Below, one piece after another: positions 1 to 8,850 of a DNA stretch of 64,000 nucleotides. The stretch covers positions 62,001 to 126,000 of the forward strand of contig NZ_JAJADQ010000007.1 of assembly GCF_020447315.1 (NCBI RefSeq). The letters run 5' to 3'. Under the pieces are notes generated by a model. That model did no database searches. It was not told the DNA's origin and saw only the letters and a list, made by a program, of their open reading frames with translations. A program made the position numbers and the translations under genes. The DNA is from Hymenobacter nitidus. Lineage in GTDB: Bacteria; Bacteroidota; Bacteroidia; Cytophagales; Hymenobacteraceae. Within the stretch, counting starts at the first letter, position 1, and every line of letters begins with the position of its first letter.

Positions 1-1665
1 TTCCAAGTGGTCAGCCCCTCTTACTGCGCCTCTACTTCGGACTACGGCAACACCCGCATTCTGGTAGACCGAAACCGACGGGTGCTGCTGGCCCGCAGCT
101 GCGTGACCACCGGAACCATAGCGCCCGGCAACCAGTACCTGACCCGCTACCTGGAAAACGGTGACCTCGACCCGCAGTTGAACGGGCAGGGCCTGCTCAA
201 CAGCCTGGTGAACGTGGTAGTGCCCCAGGACAATGGCGGCGTGCTGCTGGGTGGCAGCTTCACGCGCTTCGGCACCCTGACCAACACCTCCCTGGTGCGC
301 CTGAACGCCAGCCTTCAGGTAGAAACTGCCTTCCGGCCCATTCTGGATACGTACGGCTCGGTGGTAAAAGTACTGCAGCAGCCCGATGGCAAGCTGCTGG
401 TAGCTGGTTCTTTCCGGGAAGTAAACGGGCAGGCCGCCACCGGCCTCATGCGCCTGAACCTAGACGGCACCCCCGATGCTACCTTCGGCTTTCCGGCCGT
501 GGATGGCCCCATTGGCACTATTGCCCTGCAGCCCAATGGCCGCCTGGTCGTTGCCGGCAGCTTCACGACCGTGGCGGGCACGTCCTCGCCCGGCCTAGCG
601 CGCCTGCTGGCCAACGGCAACCTCGACACGTCCTTTACCAGCTACGCCGCTGCGGGCTTATCGGTCTTATCGGTGGGCGTGCAGCCTGATGGCGGCCTGC
701 TCGTTGGCGCCGGCGGCTCCGGCGCTACCTTCAACGGCCGTACGGCGTTTCTGCACCGCCTGCTGCCGAGCGGCCTGCCCGACGCGGGTTATGCGCAGGC
801 CACTGGCACCGGCCCCAGTAGCGCGGTGACGAATATTGCCGTGTTGCCCGACGGCCGTCACTACGTGGGCGGTACGTTCACCCGGATGAATACCACCCCG
901 ACCGAAAGCGTAGTGCGGCTGCTGTCCACGGGCGCTCTGGACCCCAGCTTCCTGCTGCCCACCGCGGCCGGAACTCCCCGCTCCATTACCAAGCTGCTGC
1001 CGCTGGCCAACGACGAGCTGCTGGTTGCCGGCAGCTTTGCCAGCTACGCGGGAGTAGCGCGCACCAATCTGGTGTGGCTCAATGCTAATGGGAGCGTGAA
1101 TACGGGCCTGAATGCCAACCTGGGCGGCGGCGTGGTGAGTGAGCTGAGTCTGCAGCCCAACGGCCGCATTCTGGTCGGTACTTCCATTTCCCAGCTCATT
1201 GGCAGCGCCAACCAGGGCACGCTATTCCGCCTCAACGCCGACGCCAGCCTAGACAACAGCTTTGCCGCCGGCCCCGCGCTGGTTTCCCGGGGCATCCGCA
1301 GCATCCTGGTACATGCCGACGGCAAGATTACTATTGGCGGAAGCTTCTCGGCCGTAAGCGGGCAGCCGCGCACCGGTATTGCCCGCCTGACGGCCCCCAA
1401 CGTGCTGAGCGTGGGCAGCCGGCAGAGCACGGCCCGCACGGAAGCGTGGCCCAACCCGGCCCACGACGCGCTGCAGCTGCAGCTGGCCGCCGAGGCCCGG
1501 CCCCGCACCGTGCAGCTGCTCGACAACCTGGGCCGGGTGGTGCTACGGCAGCCCGTGACGCAGGCCCGCCTCACTTTGCCGCTGCAGCAGCTGCGCGCCG
1601 GCCTCTATGTGCTGCGCGTAGAGTATGCCGATGGCCCCGTGACGCGCCGCATCGTGGTGGAGTAG
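1..1665 (+). CDS. Delta-60 repeat secreted protein with T9SS sorting domain (5' partial)
   Basis: The frame is open from base 1, so the N-terminus and any signal peptide lie outside the window; the first in-frame GTG (7) is probably not the true start. The visible 555 codons are repeats of about 45-60 residues of the type LQPNGRLVVAGSF...LARL.ANGNLDTSF, the delta-60/beta-propeller-like repeat. The last 80 or so residues form a type A T9SS C-terminal sorting domain (EAWPNPAHD, LLDNLGRVV, LRAGLYVLRV, ending RRIVVE). Known for such domains: export by the T9SS followed by removal of the domain at the cell surface. Inferred role: extracellular or surface-bound protein; the ligand is unknown. A longer paralogue starts at 3098. 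Confidence 0.85.
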   Translation, partial: FQVVSPSYCASTSDYGNTRILVDRNRRVLLARSCVTTGTIAPGNQYLTRYLENGDLDPQLNGQGLLNSLVNVVVPQDNGGVLLGGSFTRFGTLTNTSLVRLNASLQVETAFRPILDTYGSVVKVLQQPDGKLLVAGSFREVNGQAATGLMRLNLDGTPDATFGFPAVDGPIGTIALQPNGRLVVAGSFTTVAGTSSPGLARLLANGNLDTSFTSYAAAGLSVLSVGVQPDGGLLVGAGGSGATFNGRTAFLHRLLPSGLPDAGYAQATGTGPSSAVTNIAVLPDGRHYVGGTFTRMNTTPTESVVRLLSTGALDPSFLLPTAAGTPRSITKLLPLANDELLVAGSFASYAGVARTNLVWLNANGSVNTGLNANLGGGVVSELSLQPNGRILVGTSISQLIGSANQGTLFRLNADASLDNSFAAGPALVSRGIRSILVHADGKITIGGSFSAVSGQPRTGIARLTAPNVLSVGSRQSTARTEAWPNPAHDALQLQLAAEARPRTVQLLDNLGRVVLRQPVTQARLTLPLQQLRAGLYVLRVEYADGPVTRRIVVE

Positions 1666-1694
1666 TCGGAATATTGCGGGTCCTCCGTAGGTTT

Positions 1695-1720
1695 GCCGCC
1701 GCGCCCTTTGGTGCGGCGGC
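1695..1720 (+). terminator. Hairpin terminator after the first delta-60 gene
   Basis: An 11-bp stem (gccgccgcgcc / ggtgcggcggc, one G-U pair) with a 4-base loop is followed by tttctttt. The preceding TAGGTTTG (1688-1695) resembles a Bacteroidota -7 box and touches the stem, so this could instead be promoter DNA for the DUF1684 gene. Confidence 0.6.
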
Positions 1721-1743
1721 TTTCTTTTGTAACGCGGATTCCT

Positions 1744-2370
1744 ATGAAATACTGGTTGATTATGGCGTTGGTGTTGGCGGTGGTAATGCCCGGCCGCGCG
1801 CAGAATGCCACCCGCCTGACGCCCCCGGCCCACGCTCAGGAGGTGTTGGCCTTTCAGCAGGAGCTGGACGCCGAATACCGCGACCCGGCCAGAACCCCGC
1901 TGCTCGCCGAGGCCCGCCCCGGTTTTATGGGCCTGCCGTTTTTTCCGGCTGACTACCGCTACTACGTCGAGGCCACCTTCGTGCGCGACTCAACCTCGGC
2001 CCCGTTCAAGATGAAAACCACCGGCCTGCGCGTGCCCGACTACCGCAAATACGGCGAGCTGCACTTCACGTTGAATGGCAAAAAACTGCGGCTGAACGTG
2101 TACCAGAGCCTGGATCTGATGCGCAAACCCGGCTACGAGGATTACCTGTTCGTGCCCTTCACCGACCCCACCAACGGGCACGACACCTACGGCGGCGGGC
2201 GCTACCTCGACTTCCGGATTCCCCAATCCAGAACTGTCCTACTCGACTTCAACCGGGCTTACAACCCGTACTGCGCCTACGATGCCAGCGGCAAGTATTC
2301 CTGCCCGGTGCCGCCGCCCGAAAACCGCCTGCCCGTGGCCATCCGGGCCGGGGTGCGCAGCGACCATTAA
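1744..2370 (+). CDS. DUF1684 domain protein, exported
   Basis: A 208-residue protein. The ATG at 1744 begins a clear signal peptide (MKYWLIMALVLAVVMPGRAQ); an in-frame start further upstream would bury it, so I chose this one. The mature part has the DUF1684 pattern: a long strand-rich core with GLRVPDYRKYGELHFTLNG, a GYEDYLFVPFTDPTNG segment, then GGRYLDF and DFNRAYNPYCAY near the C-terminus. The family is widespread in Bacteroidota and has no established biochemical function. It lies between two T9SS cargo genes but lacks a T9SS domain, so I expect it in the periplasm. Confidence 0.85.
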   Translation: MKYWLIMALVLAVVMPGRAQNATRLTPPAHAQEVLAFQQELDAEYRDPARTPLLAEARPGFMGLPFFPADYRYYVEATFVRDSTSAPFKMKTTGLRVPDYRKYGELHFTLNGKKLRLNVYQSLDLMRKPGYEDYLFVPFTDPTNGHDTYGGGRYLDFRIPQSRTVLLDFNRAYNPYCAYDASGKYSCPVPPPENRLPVAIRAGVRSDH

Positions 2371-2414
2371 GCTCCCCGACGGCGGCAGGAGCAGGCCCGC
2401 CGTATAGCCGACCT

Positions 2415-3020
2415 ATGCGCTACGTCTCCCTGGATTTAGAAACTACCGGCGGCAATGCTGACCGCCACCAGATTATCGAACTCGCGGCGGTGGTGGAAGA
2501 CACCAGGCAGGTGCGGCCCCTGGCTGAGCTGCCCGCCTTCCGGCGCTGCGTGCGCCACCCCGAATACGTGGGCACGGCCGGCGCCCTGGCCCTGAATGCC
2601 GGTCTGCTGCAAGAGCTGGCCCGCAAAGAGCCGAACCCCGAGCGGTGTACCCCCGATGAGCTGGTGCCCCAGCTGCGCGAGTTTCTGCTGCACCACGGCT
2701 TCCGGGCCGACAAGCACGACTGCGTGGTCGTGACGCTGGCGGGCAAGAACATCGGCTCGTTCGACGTGCCCTTTCTGCGCCAGCTGCCGGGCTGGGGCCC
2801 GCTGGTGCGCCACGAGCCGGCCCTGCTGGACCCGGCCGTCTTCTACCTGAACTGGCGCAAAGACACCCGCCTGCCCACGATGAGCATCTGCAAGGCCCGC
2901 GCCCGTTTTGCCGACGACACCGTGGCCCACCAGGCCCTGGCCGACGCCCTGGACGTAGTCGAGCTGCTGCGGCCGTTCTATGAGCTGCCGTTTTATAAGC
3001 AGGTAGGAGGGGACCAGTAG
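2415..3020 (+). CDS. 3'-5' exonuclease, DnaQ/RNase T-like DEDDh family
   Basis: A 201-residue cytoplasmic protein. Exo I motif is LDLETTG (D7, E9), Exo II falls around NIGSFDVPFL, and Exo III is VAHQALADALD with the DEDDh histidine and aspartate. This matches two-metal 3'-5' exonucleases acting on DNA or RNA 3' ends. It is a stand-alone exonuclease domain without polymerase or BRCT parts, and the substrate cannot be told from sequence. It follows the DUF1684 gene by 44 bases in the same direction and may be cotranscribed with it. Confidence 0.85.
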   Translation: MRYVSLDLETTGGNADRHQIIELAAVVEDTRQVRPLAELPAFRRCVRHPEYVGTAGALALNAGLLQELARKEPNPERCTPDELVPQLREFLLHHGFRADKHDCVVVTLAGKNIGSFDVPFLRQLPGWGPLVRHEPALLDPAVFYLNWRKDTRLPTMSICKARARFADDTVAHQALADALDVVELLRPFYELPFYKQVGGDQ

Positions 3021-3064
3021 AGGACTAGCACGGATAGTAGTAGGGCGAGGCGGTCAGGCGGCCG

Positions 3065-3072
3065 TATATTGC
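3065..3072 (+). promoter_or_regulatory. Possible -7 box of the delta-60 gene
   Basis: TATATTGC lies 25 bases before the ATG at 3098. It is the TAnnTTGC variant of the Bacteroidota TAnnTTTG box that recurs upstream of other genes here. No good -33 TTG was seen at the right distance. Confidence 0.4.
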
Positions 3073-3097
3073 ATGCCTTTTACTTACCACTATTCGG

Positions 3098-5566
3098 ATG
3101 AGAATACGTTTACTCCGCCTCCTGACTCTAGCCTCGGCCTTATTGGCTGCGCACGCCAGTAGGGCGCAAACCCTCGACCCTAGCTTTCAGCCCACCACGC
3201 TCTATGCTTCGGCTCCAGTTACTGCAGCAGTTCCTCAGCCCGATGGGAAACGACTGGTAATCGGCAACTTTGCTCGAACAGACGCAGGGAGCAGCGCATT
3301 TTTGGTGCGTTACAATGCCGACAATAGCATCGACCAGGCTTTCACGAATAATGTCGCCGGGTTGCGGGTGCTGTTGTCTACTACCCTCTCCAACGTGCGG
3401 GTGCTGCCCTCGGGTAAGCTGCTGCTTGTCGGCGACGGCACGCTTACGCTCAATGGCGTAACGCGCCAGGACCTGATGCTGCTCAATGCCGACGGCACAC
3501 TTGATTCCAGCTTCGACGCCGGTACGGCCAGTGGCACGGGGCTAGCCCGCGTGTCGGCGGTGCAGGCCGATGGCAAAATCCTGCTCGGTGGCACGTTTTC
3601 CAGCTATAATGGAGTAGCGCGTCGTAACATGGTTCGTTTGCTGGCTAGTGGTGCAGTAGATCCATCGTTCAATCCCGGTACCGTATTTAATACCGCAGTT
3701 GCCGATATTACCTTCCAAACCGATGGCCGCATCTTGGTAGGCGGCAGCTTTGATGCGCCGGCTGGTGTGGCCCGGCTGCTATCCACTGGTGCCCTCGACC
3801 CCTCTTTCACTTCGCCCTTCACAGCCGCTGCTGCCGTGACCATGGTAGGGCTGCAACCTGACGGCAAAATTCTGGTAGGCGGTGCTCTATACTTTGCTAG
3901 CTCCTCAAGTTCATCTTTCGTGCGCTTGCTGCCTGATGGAACGCATGATATTACATTTACCAATAGGATTGGTAATGCTACTTATACCTTCTCAATTACC
4001 AATCGCAACGATGTTACGGATTTTGTGATGCAGCCTAATGGGCAAGTTGTTGTTCCACTCATCTTCAGCAGCTCGCAGCCCAAGGAACTGCTGACGCGTT
4101 TTAATTCCGATGGTACCCGCGACGCCACGTTTGCCGCTCCTGCATCGTTTGGAACCGTAAACTCGCTGCAGCAGCAAATCAATGGCCAACTGTTGATAGG
4201 TGGTTCCTACTTCGGGCTTCCTAACCGGCGCAACTCAGCCGTAGCGCTAAGCCCTGATGGGGGCATCGACACAGCTTTCAACCCGCTGTTGCTTAAGTTG
4301 GGTTCCATGCGAAGTATGGTGCAGCAGCCCAATGGAAAGGTGTTGGCGGCCGGTGATTTTGATGAGGTCAATGGGGTCCGGGTCAATAATATAGCCCGTT
4401 TCAATGCTGATGGAAGCGTAGACCCCAGTTTTGCGGTACCGGTCAGTCTGCTATTGACTGTAGAAAAGTTAGTGCTGCAGCCAGACGGCAAAGTGTTGGC
4501 CATTGGTCTGGCACCCGGCCTTAATAACAATATGATTCGGCTGCTACCTAACGGCTCTCCCGACAATACTTGGCTGGGGCCACGAGGTATAAATATTGGC
4601 AACAGTGTAAGTCAGTTTACTCTCCGCAGCGACGGAAAAATCTACGTAACCAACGGCAGCGTCTTGGAGTTGTTGCTGACCAATGGTCAGGGTGGTATCG
4701 TCGAAACGGGATTTTATCCGTTTGAAGCTAACGCTTCCATCCTTAGTTTGCTGCCTTTGCCTGACGGTAAGGTGCTCGTAGGAGGATTGGGACAATTCTT
4801 GAGCTCTAACTCTACGCCACGTCAGGCATTGGTGCGGGTGCGAGCCGATGGTTCGTTGGATCCTACCTTCTCTTCGCCCATCCAGTCGGTAGCCGATACG
4901 GAAGTGGATGAACTCCTCCTGCAGCCCGACGGCAAAATCATTGTGGGTGGCTTCACAAGTGCCACTTATCCGTCCTCTGTGCCGTACGGTCTGTTTCGCC
5001 TGCTGCCCACCGGTGCTGCCGACAACACATTTACTGCCAACCTGCCCACCAGCGGCGGGTATGGCTGGGTAAAGGGATTAGCTCTACAGCCCAACGGCCG
5101 TGTACTGGTGGCTGCTTACGGCAATATCCTGCTACGCACAATGAACAATGGCTCAACTGATACCTCCTTTGGCAATGCTGGTTTTGATGGTCCGGTGGAA
5201 GATGTACTGGTGCAGCCTGATGGTAAAATTTTGGTCGCAGGCGGCTTTGCCACTGTCGACGGCCAGCCTGTTACGGGCCTCGCCCGCCTCACGGCCTCCA
5301 ATGTGCTGCACGTTGGCCATGCCCAGACCGAGGCCCGCACCCAGGCCTGGCCTGTACCGGCTTACGACATGCTCCACCTCTCGCTCGACGCCAGCGCCCA
5401 GCCCCCGACGGTAGAACTGCTCGACAACCTAGGCCGCATAGTTTTGACTCAACGTGCTGCTCAGCCAGCTTTGACGTTGCCCGTGCAACAGCTCAAAGCC
5501 GGTGTATATCTGCTGCGCGTGAACTACGCCCACGGCCCCGTCACGCGCCGCGTGGTGGTGGAGTAA
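3098..5566 (+). CDS. Delta-60 repeat secreted protein with T9SS sorting domain
   Basis: Complete 822-residue paralogue of the gene at the window start. It has a signal peptide (residues 1-24, ending HASRAQ), then about twelve or more delta-60 repeats of the form LQPDGKILVGGxF...RLLxTGALDPSF, then a T9SS C-terminal domain in the last 80 residues (TQAWPVPAYD, LLDNLGRIVL, LKAGVYLLRV, ending RRVVVE). The sorting domain is nearly identical to that of the 1-1665 gene, which implies duplication. Predicted route: Sec to the periplasm, then outer membrane export by the T9SS whose core genes lie at 45.9-51.6 kb. Function outside the cell is unknown. It ends at a bidirectional terminator. Confidence 0.92.
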   Translation: MRIRLLRLLTLASALLAAHASRAQTLDPSFQPTTLYASAPVTAAVPQPDGKRLVIGNFARTDAGSSAFLVRYNADNSIDQAFTNNVAGLRVLLSTTLSNVRVLPSGKLLLVGDGTLTLNGVTRQDLMLLNADGTLDSSFDAGTASGTGLARVSAVQADGKILLGGTFSSYNGVARRNMVRLLASGAVDPSFNPGTVFNTAVADITFQTDGRILVGGSFDAPAGVARLLSTGALDPSFTSPFTAAAAVTMVGLQPDGKILVGGALYFASSSSSSFVRLLPDGTHDITFTNRIGNATYTFSITNRNDVTDFVMQPNGQVVVPLIFSSSQPKELLTRFNSDGTRDATFAAPASFGTVNSLQQQINGQLLIGGSYFGLPNRRNSAVALSPDGGIDTAFNPLLLKLGSMRSMVQQPNGKVLAAGDFDEVNGVRVNNIARFNADGSVDPSFAVPVSLLLTVEKLVLQPDGKVLAIGLAPGLNNNMIRLLPNGSPDNTWLGPRGINIGNSVSQFTLRSDGKIYVTNGSVLELLLTNGQGGIVETGFYPFEANASILSLLPLPDGKVLVGGLGQFLSSNSTPRQALVRVRADGSLDPTFSSPIQSVADTEVDELLLQPDGKIIVGGFTSATYPSSVPYGLFRLLPTGAADNTFTANLPTSGGYGWVKGLALQPNGRVLVAAYGNILLRTMNNGSTDTSFGNAGFDGPVEDVLVQPDGKILVAGGFATVDGQPVTGLARLTASNVLHVGHAQTEARTQAWPVPAYDMLHLSLDASAQPPTVELLDNLGRIVLTQRAAQPALTLPVQQLKAGVYLLRVNYAHGPVTRRVVVE

Positions 5567-5593
5567 CCAAGGTAGTACTTGCCTCACAAAAAA

Positions 5594-5620
5594 AGGCCTG
5601 AACCGCGTCGGATCAGGCCT
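5594..5620. terminator. Bidirectional terminator between convergent genes
   Basis: An 8-bp stem (aggcctga / tcaggcct) with an 11-base loop has A-runs on the left and a T-rich right flank. It serves the delta-60 gene from the left and the TPM gene from the right. Confidence 0.8.
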
Positions 5621-5648
5621 TTCTGCTGAAATTAGGGTTTCGGAAGAT

Positions 5649-6461
5649 TTACCAGTTGCCGCTGGCCCCGCCGCCGCCGGACGAGCCGCCGCCGAAGCCA
5701 CCGAAACCGCCGCCACCTCCGCCGCCGAAGCCACCGCCGCCGCCAAATACGCCGCGGCCGCCGCTGAAGTCACCGAAGATGATGGGCGGAATCATGCCGC
5801 CGCGGAATCCGCCGCCCCGGCCGCCACCGCCGCGCTTGCTCATCAGAATGAACAGCACGATGATGCCAATGATAGCCCAGAACATCCAGCCCGAGCCGCT
5901 CGTGTCCTGACGGCCACGCTGGGCGGGTGGGGCCTGGTCGGCCTGGTATTCACCCTTGGCCAGAGCAATCAGCTGGCTGGTGGCCCGGTCGAGGCCCTCG
6001 TAGTAGCGCTCCTCGCGGAAGGCCGGCACGATGGTGTTGGAGATGATGCGCTTAGCTAGGGCATCCGGAATGGCGCCTTCCAGGCCGTAGCCGGTCTGGA
6101 TGCGGGCTACGTGCTCCTGCTCGGCCACTAACACCAGCACGCCGTTGTTCTTGCCTTTCTGCCCAATGCTCCAGCTTTCGTAGAGGGTTTGGGCGTAGTT
6201 GGCAATTTCATCGTCGCCCAGGGTCTTGACGGTGACGACGGCAATCTGGGAAGACGTGGAATCGTTGTAGCTGACCAGCTTCCGCTCCAGGGCCTCCTCC
6301 TCGTCGGGGCGCAGCATGTCGGCCAGGTCATTGACGAGGCGGGGCGGATTGGGGCGGGGCGGCTGGGCAAAGCTGAGGCCGGTACTCAGGACCAGGCCGG
6401 CCAGCAGCAGAACAAAACGAAGCCAGGGCCGAAGCACAGGAAGAGGGGAGAAGCTGCTCAT
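5649..6461 (-). CDS. TPM-domain membrane protein (YgcG-like)
   Basis: A 270-residue protein with a signal peptide (about residues 1-32). A TPM domain (about 35-155) contains VNDLADMLRPDEEEALE, SSQIAVVTVKTLGDDEIANY and GLEGAIPDALAKRII. One transmembrane helix (WMFWAIIGIIVLFILM) and a Gly/Phe-rich C-terminal tail ending SGNW follow. TPM domains are small alpha/beta modules once called phosphatases, and their cellular role in bacteria is unsettled. The start overlaps the stop of the upstream TPM gene (ATGA), suggesting translational coupling. With lemA upstream it forms the common LemA-TPM pairing. The poly-Gly tail is low complexity and could vary between strains. Confidence 0.88.
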   Translation of the reverse strand: MSSFSPLPVLRPWLRFVLLLAGLVLSTGLSFAQPPRPNPPRLVNDLADMLRPDEEEALERKLVSYNDSTSSQIAVVTVKTLGDDEIANYAQTLYESWSIGQKGKNNGVLVLVAEQEHVARIQTGYGLEGAIPDALAKRIISNTIVPAFREERYYEGLDRATSQLIALAKGEYQADQAPPAQRGRQDTSGSGWMFWAIIGIIVLFILMSKRGGGGRGGGFRGGMIPPIIFGDFSGGRGVFGGGGGFGGGGGGGFGGFGGGSSGGGGASGNW

Positions 6462-6913
6462 ACGCGTGGCGGCGCGGGGTCGCCAAATGAAATAGAATCG
6501 TCGAGCTCGTTTTTGTCGGTCTTGGCGTCGTAGGGGAAGTATCGCTTAAGCTGCTCGCCCACCATGCGCACCCCGCTTTCGAGGCCCACCACGTACTTGC
6601 CGGCCCGAAACTGCTCGAGCACGGTTTCCTTCGTGGTTTCCCAGAAATCGTCGGATACGGCCGCGTTGATGCCCGAGTCGCCGATGACGGCAAACTGCCG
6701 GGTTTCCCAGGCCAGGTAAAACAGCACGCCGTTGCGCTGGGCGGTATTGTGCATGCCCAGCTCGGCAAACACCTGGGCGGCGCGGTCCAGGGGCTCGGGC
6801 GTGGGGCAGGTGTCTTCCAAATGCACCCGGATTTCACCTGAAGTCGTGATTTCGGCCTGCCGGATGGCAGCCACCAGCACGGCTTCCTGCTCCGGGGTAA
6901 TAGGATTGGTCAT
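6458..6913 (-). CDS. TPM-domain protein, second copy
   Basis: A 151-residue protein starting at the ATG at 6913 (MTNPITPEQEAVLVAAI). An open upstream extension of 26 codons (MASGLWFWPFYWPKPK) looks non-native and was left out. Features typical of the shorter TPM subgroup are TSGEIRVHLEDTCPTPEPLDRA, AERNGVLFYLAW-like strands, GDSGINAAV and GLESGVRMVGEQLKRYFP. It has no signal peptide or obvious membrane helix, so it may act in the cytoplasm next to the membrane-bound partner encoded immediately downstream with a 4-base overlap. Function is unknown. Confidence 0.85.
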   Translation of the reverse strand: MTNPITPEQEAVLVAAIRQAEITTSGEIRVHLEDTCPTPEPLDRAAQVFAELGMHNTAQRNGVLFYLAWETRQFAVIGDSGINAAVSDDFWETTKETVLEQFRAGKYVVGLESGVRMVGEQLKRYFPYDAKTDKNELDDSISFGDPAPPRV

Positions 6914-6999
6914 GGTGTGTGTTTTTGGTGATTCGTTTGTGGTTTTTGGCTTGGGCCAATAAAAGGGCCAAAACCAAAGACCAGAAGCCAAAAACGACC

Positions 7000-7578
7000 T
7001 TAGAACTGAACGGTAGGGGCCTTTTGCGAAGCTGCGTCGGCCTCGAAATAGGGTTTCTCCTTAAAGCCGAACATCCCGGCGAATATGTTGTTGGGGAAGG
7101 ACTTCACCGTGCCGTTGTAGTCATTGGTGACGGTGTTGAACTTGTTGCGCTCTACGTTGATGCGGTTTTCAGTGCCTTCAATCTGGGCCTGCAGCTCCTG
7201 GAAGTTGGCGTTGGCCTTCAGCTCGGGGTAGTTTTCGGACACGGCCAGCAGGCGGCCCAGCCCGGAGCTCACCTGGCTTTGAGCTTCCTGGAATTGCTTG
7301 ATGTTCTCGGGCGTCAGGTTTTCGGCCGACAGCTGCACGCTGGTAGCCTTGGCGCGGGCGTTGATAACGTCGGTCAGGGTGGACTTCTCGAAGTTGGCGG
7401 CGCCTTTCACGGTGTTCACCAGGTTCGGAATCAGGTCGGAGCGGCGCTGATAGGCACTCTGCACGTTGGCCCACTGGGCTTTTACGGCCTGGTCTTTCGA
7501 CACCATGGTGTTGTAGCCGCAGGACGATTGACTCAGCAGCACTATCAACCCGACTAGGTACAGAAAAAGACGTTTCAT
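7000..7578 (-). CDS. lemA: LemA family lipoprotein
   Basis: A 192-residue protein. The ATG at 7578 gives a lipoprotein signal (MKRLFLYLVGLIVLLSQSSC, Cys at residue 20); an upstream in-frame start would add 17 unlikely residues. The LemA signature follows: GYNTMVSKDQAVKAQWANVQ, YQRRSDLIPNLVNTVKG, GRLLAVSENYPELKAN, ENRINVERNKFN and a final NNIFAGMFGFKEKPYFEAD. LemA proteins are helical-bundle envelope proteins of unknown mechanism, often next to TPM proteins as here. First gene of a minus-strand operon lemA-TPM-TPM. A CAAAGTA at 7627-7633 (TACTTTG on the minus strand) is a possible -7 box. Confidence 0.92.
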   Translation of the reverse strand: MKRLFLYLVGLIVLLSQSSCGYNTMVSKDQAVKAQWANVQSAYQRRSDLIPNLVNTVKGAANFEKSTLTDVINARAKATSVQLSAENLTPENIKQFQEAQSQVSSGLGRLLAVSENYPELKANANFQELQAQIEGTENRINVERNKFNTVTNDYNGTVKSFPNNIFAGMFGFKEKPYFEADAASQKAPTVQF

Positions 7579-7740
7579 GAGCAAAGGAATAGGGGAGTGA
7601 AAAAGGAAAGGAAGAAAGTTTGAAGGCAAAGTAGCAGATCAGATGATAAACTGAATGCCCCGGCAAGGGTTACTGCTGGGTTGCACGTACGAATTCAGCT
7701 CATTGCGGTTGTTCTATGGTCCGCTCCCACAATGATTCAC

Positions 7741-7748
7741 TATTTTGC
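7741..7748 (+). promoter_or_regulatory. Possible -7 box of the nucleotidyltransferase gene
   Basis: TATTTTGC lies 24 bases before the ATG at 7773 and is the same TAnnTTGC variant as at 3065 and 23803. Confidence 0.4.
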
Positions 7749-7772
7749 GGACTTACGCTTGTTTCACAACGC

Positions 7773-8771
7773 ATGAAAGCTGTTATCCCTGTCGCCGGTA
7801 TCGGGTCCCGTTTGCGCCCGCACACCCACACCCAGCCCAAGTCGCTGGTGCCGGTGGCTGGCAACACCATCCTGGGGCATATCATCGACCGGCTGCAAGA
7901 CGCCGGTATTGAGGAGTTTGTGTTTATTATCGGCTACCTGGGCGAGAAAATAGAAAGCTACGTGCGCCGCTACTACCCACAGCTGCGTTCTACCTTCGTG
8001 GTGCAGGAGCCGCGCGAAGGTATCGGGCACGCGCTGTGGCTGGCCCGCGAAACCTTCCGCCACGACCAGGATGGCGTGCTCGTCATGCTCGGCGACACTA
8101 TCGTGGACGTGGACCTGCGCGACTTGCTGCGCACGGAAGGCAACGTGCTGGCGGTGAAGGAGGTAAAGACGCCCTCCATTTTTGGGGTGGTTGAAACCAA
8201 CAATAGCGGCCGCGTCACCAAAGTAATTGAGAAGCCGCGCATTCCGAAGTCGAATTACGCCCTGGTGGGCCTCTACAAAATTGCGGACCCGGCCTGGCTG
8301 GCCTCGGCCCTGGAGCGCATCATCGAGCAGGATTTGCGCACCCACAACGAATTCCAGCTGACTGATGCCCTGATGCTCATGATTCAGGACGGCGCCCAGA
8401 TGACCACCGCGCCCGTGGACCACTGGTTTGACTGCGGCCGCAAGGATTCGTTGCTCGAAGCCAACGCCAAGCTGCTGAACCGGCCCGAGTTTCTGGGCAA
8501 CAAGTACCCCGAGTTTCCCGACACCATTATTATTCCGCCGGTCAGCATCGGCAAGGACTGCCAGATTTCGCACTCCATCATCGGGCCCAACGTGGCTATC
8601 GGCGACCGGACCATCGTGAAAAACACCATTCTGAGCGACTCCATCATCGGTTCTTACTCCGAGCTGCGCCAGGCCGTGATGCACGACTGCATCGTGGGCT
8701 CCGACGCCTCGTTCCGGGGCCTGAACCACAGCCTGAACATCGGCGACAATACCGAAATCGACTACAGCTAG
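7773..8771 (+). CDS. Sugar-phosphate nucleotidyltransferase with beta-helix domain
   Basis: A 332-residue protein. The start at 7773 places the family motif at the N-terminus: GIGSRLRPHTHTQPKSLVPV (residues 8-27), the NTP- and metal-binding loop of NTP transferases. Other marks are MLGDTIVDVDL (metal Asp), VVEKP-like VIEKPRIPKSNYALVGLY and DHWFDCGRKDSLLEAN. The C-terminal 75 residues are hexapeptide repeats (ISHSIIGPNVAIGDRTIV) of a left-handed beta-helix. Expected reaction: sugar-1-phosphate + NTP to NDP-sugar + PPi. The GlmU/RmlA/mannose-1-phosphate groups share these parts, and the exact sugar cannot be assigned. It stands alone, not in a polysaccharide cluster. Confidence 0.88.
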   Translation: MKAVIPVAGIGSRLRPHTHTQPKSLVPVAGNTILGHIIDRLQDAGIEEFVFIIGYLGEKIESYVRRYYPQLRSTFVVQEPREGIGHALWLARETFRHDQDGVLVMLGDTIVDVDLRDLLRTEGNVLAVKEVKTPSIFGVVETNNSGRVTKVIEKPRIPKSNYALVGLYKIADPAWLASALERIIEQDLRTHNEFQLTDALMLMIQDGAQMTTAPVDHWFDCGRKDSLLEANAKLLNRPEFLGNKYPEFPDTIIIPPVSIGKDCQISHSIIGPNVAIGDRTIVKNTILSDSIIGSYSELRQAVMHDCIVGSDASFRGLNHSLNIGDNTEIDYS

Positions 8772-8796
8772 TGGGTAGCCGGATTTTGCGGACTTT

Positions 8797-8843
8797 TAAA
8801 CACAAACAGCTGCTTCCCTTACGGAGGCAGCTGTTTGTGTTTA
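8797..8843. terminator. Strong bidirectional terminator
   Basis: A perfect 17-bp inverted repeat (arms 8797-8813 and 8827-8843, core acaaacagctgc) with a 13-base loop lies exactly between two convergent genes. Both flanks are T/A-rich. Confidence 0.9.
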
Positions 8844-8850
8844 GGCAGGG

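Noticed and set aside
5656..5910. Plus-strand proline-rich ORF opposite the Gly-rich TPM tail
   Set aside because: It is the antisense of poly-Gly codons; no independent start signal or function is visible.
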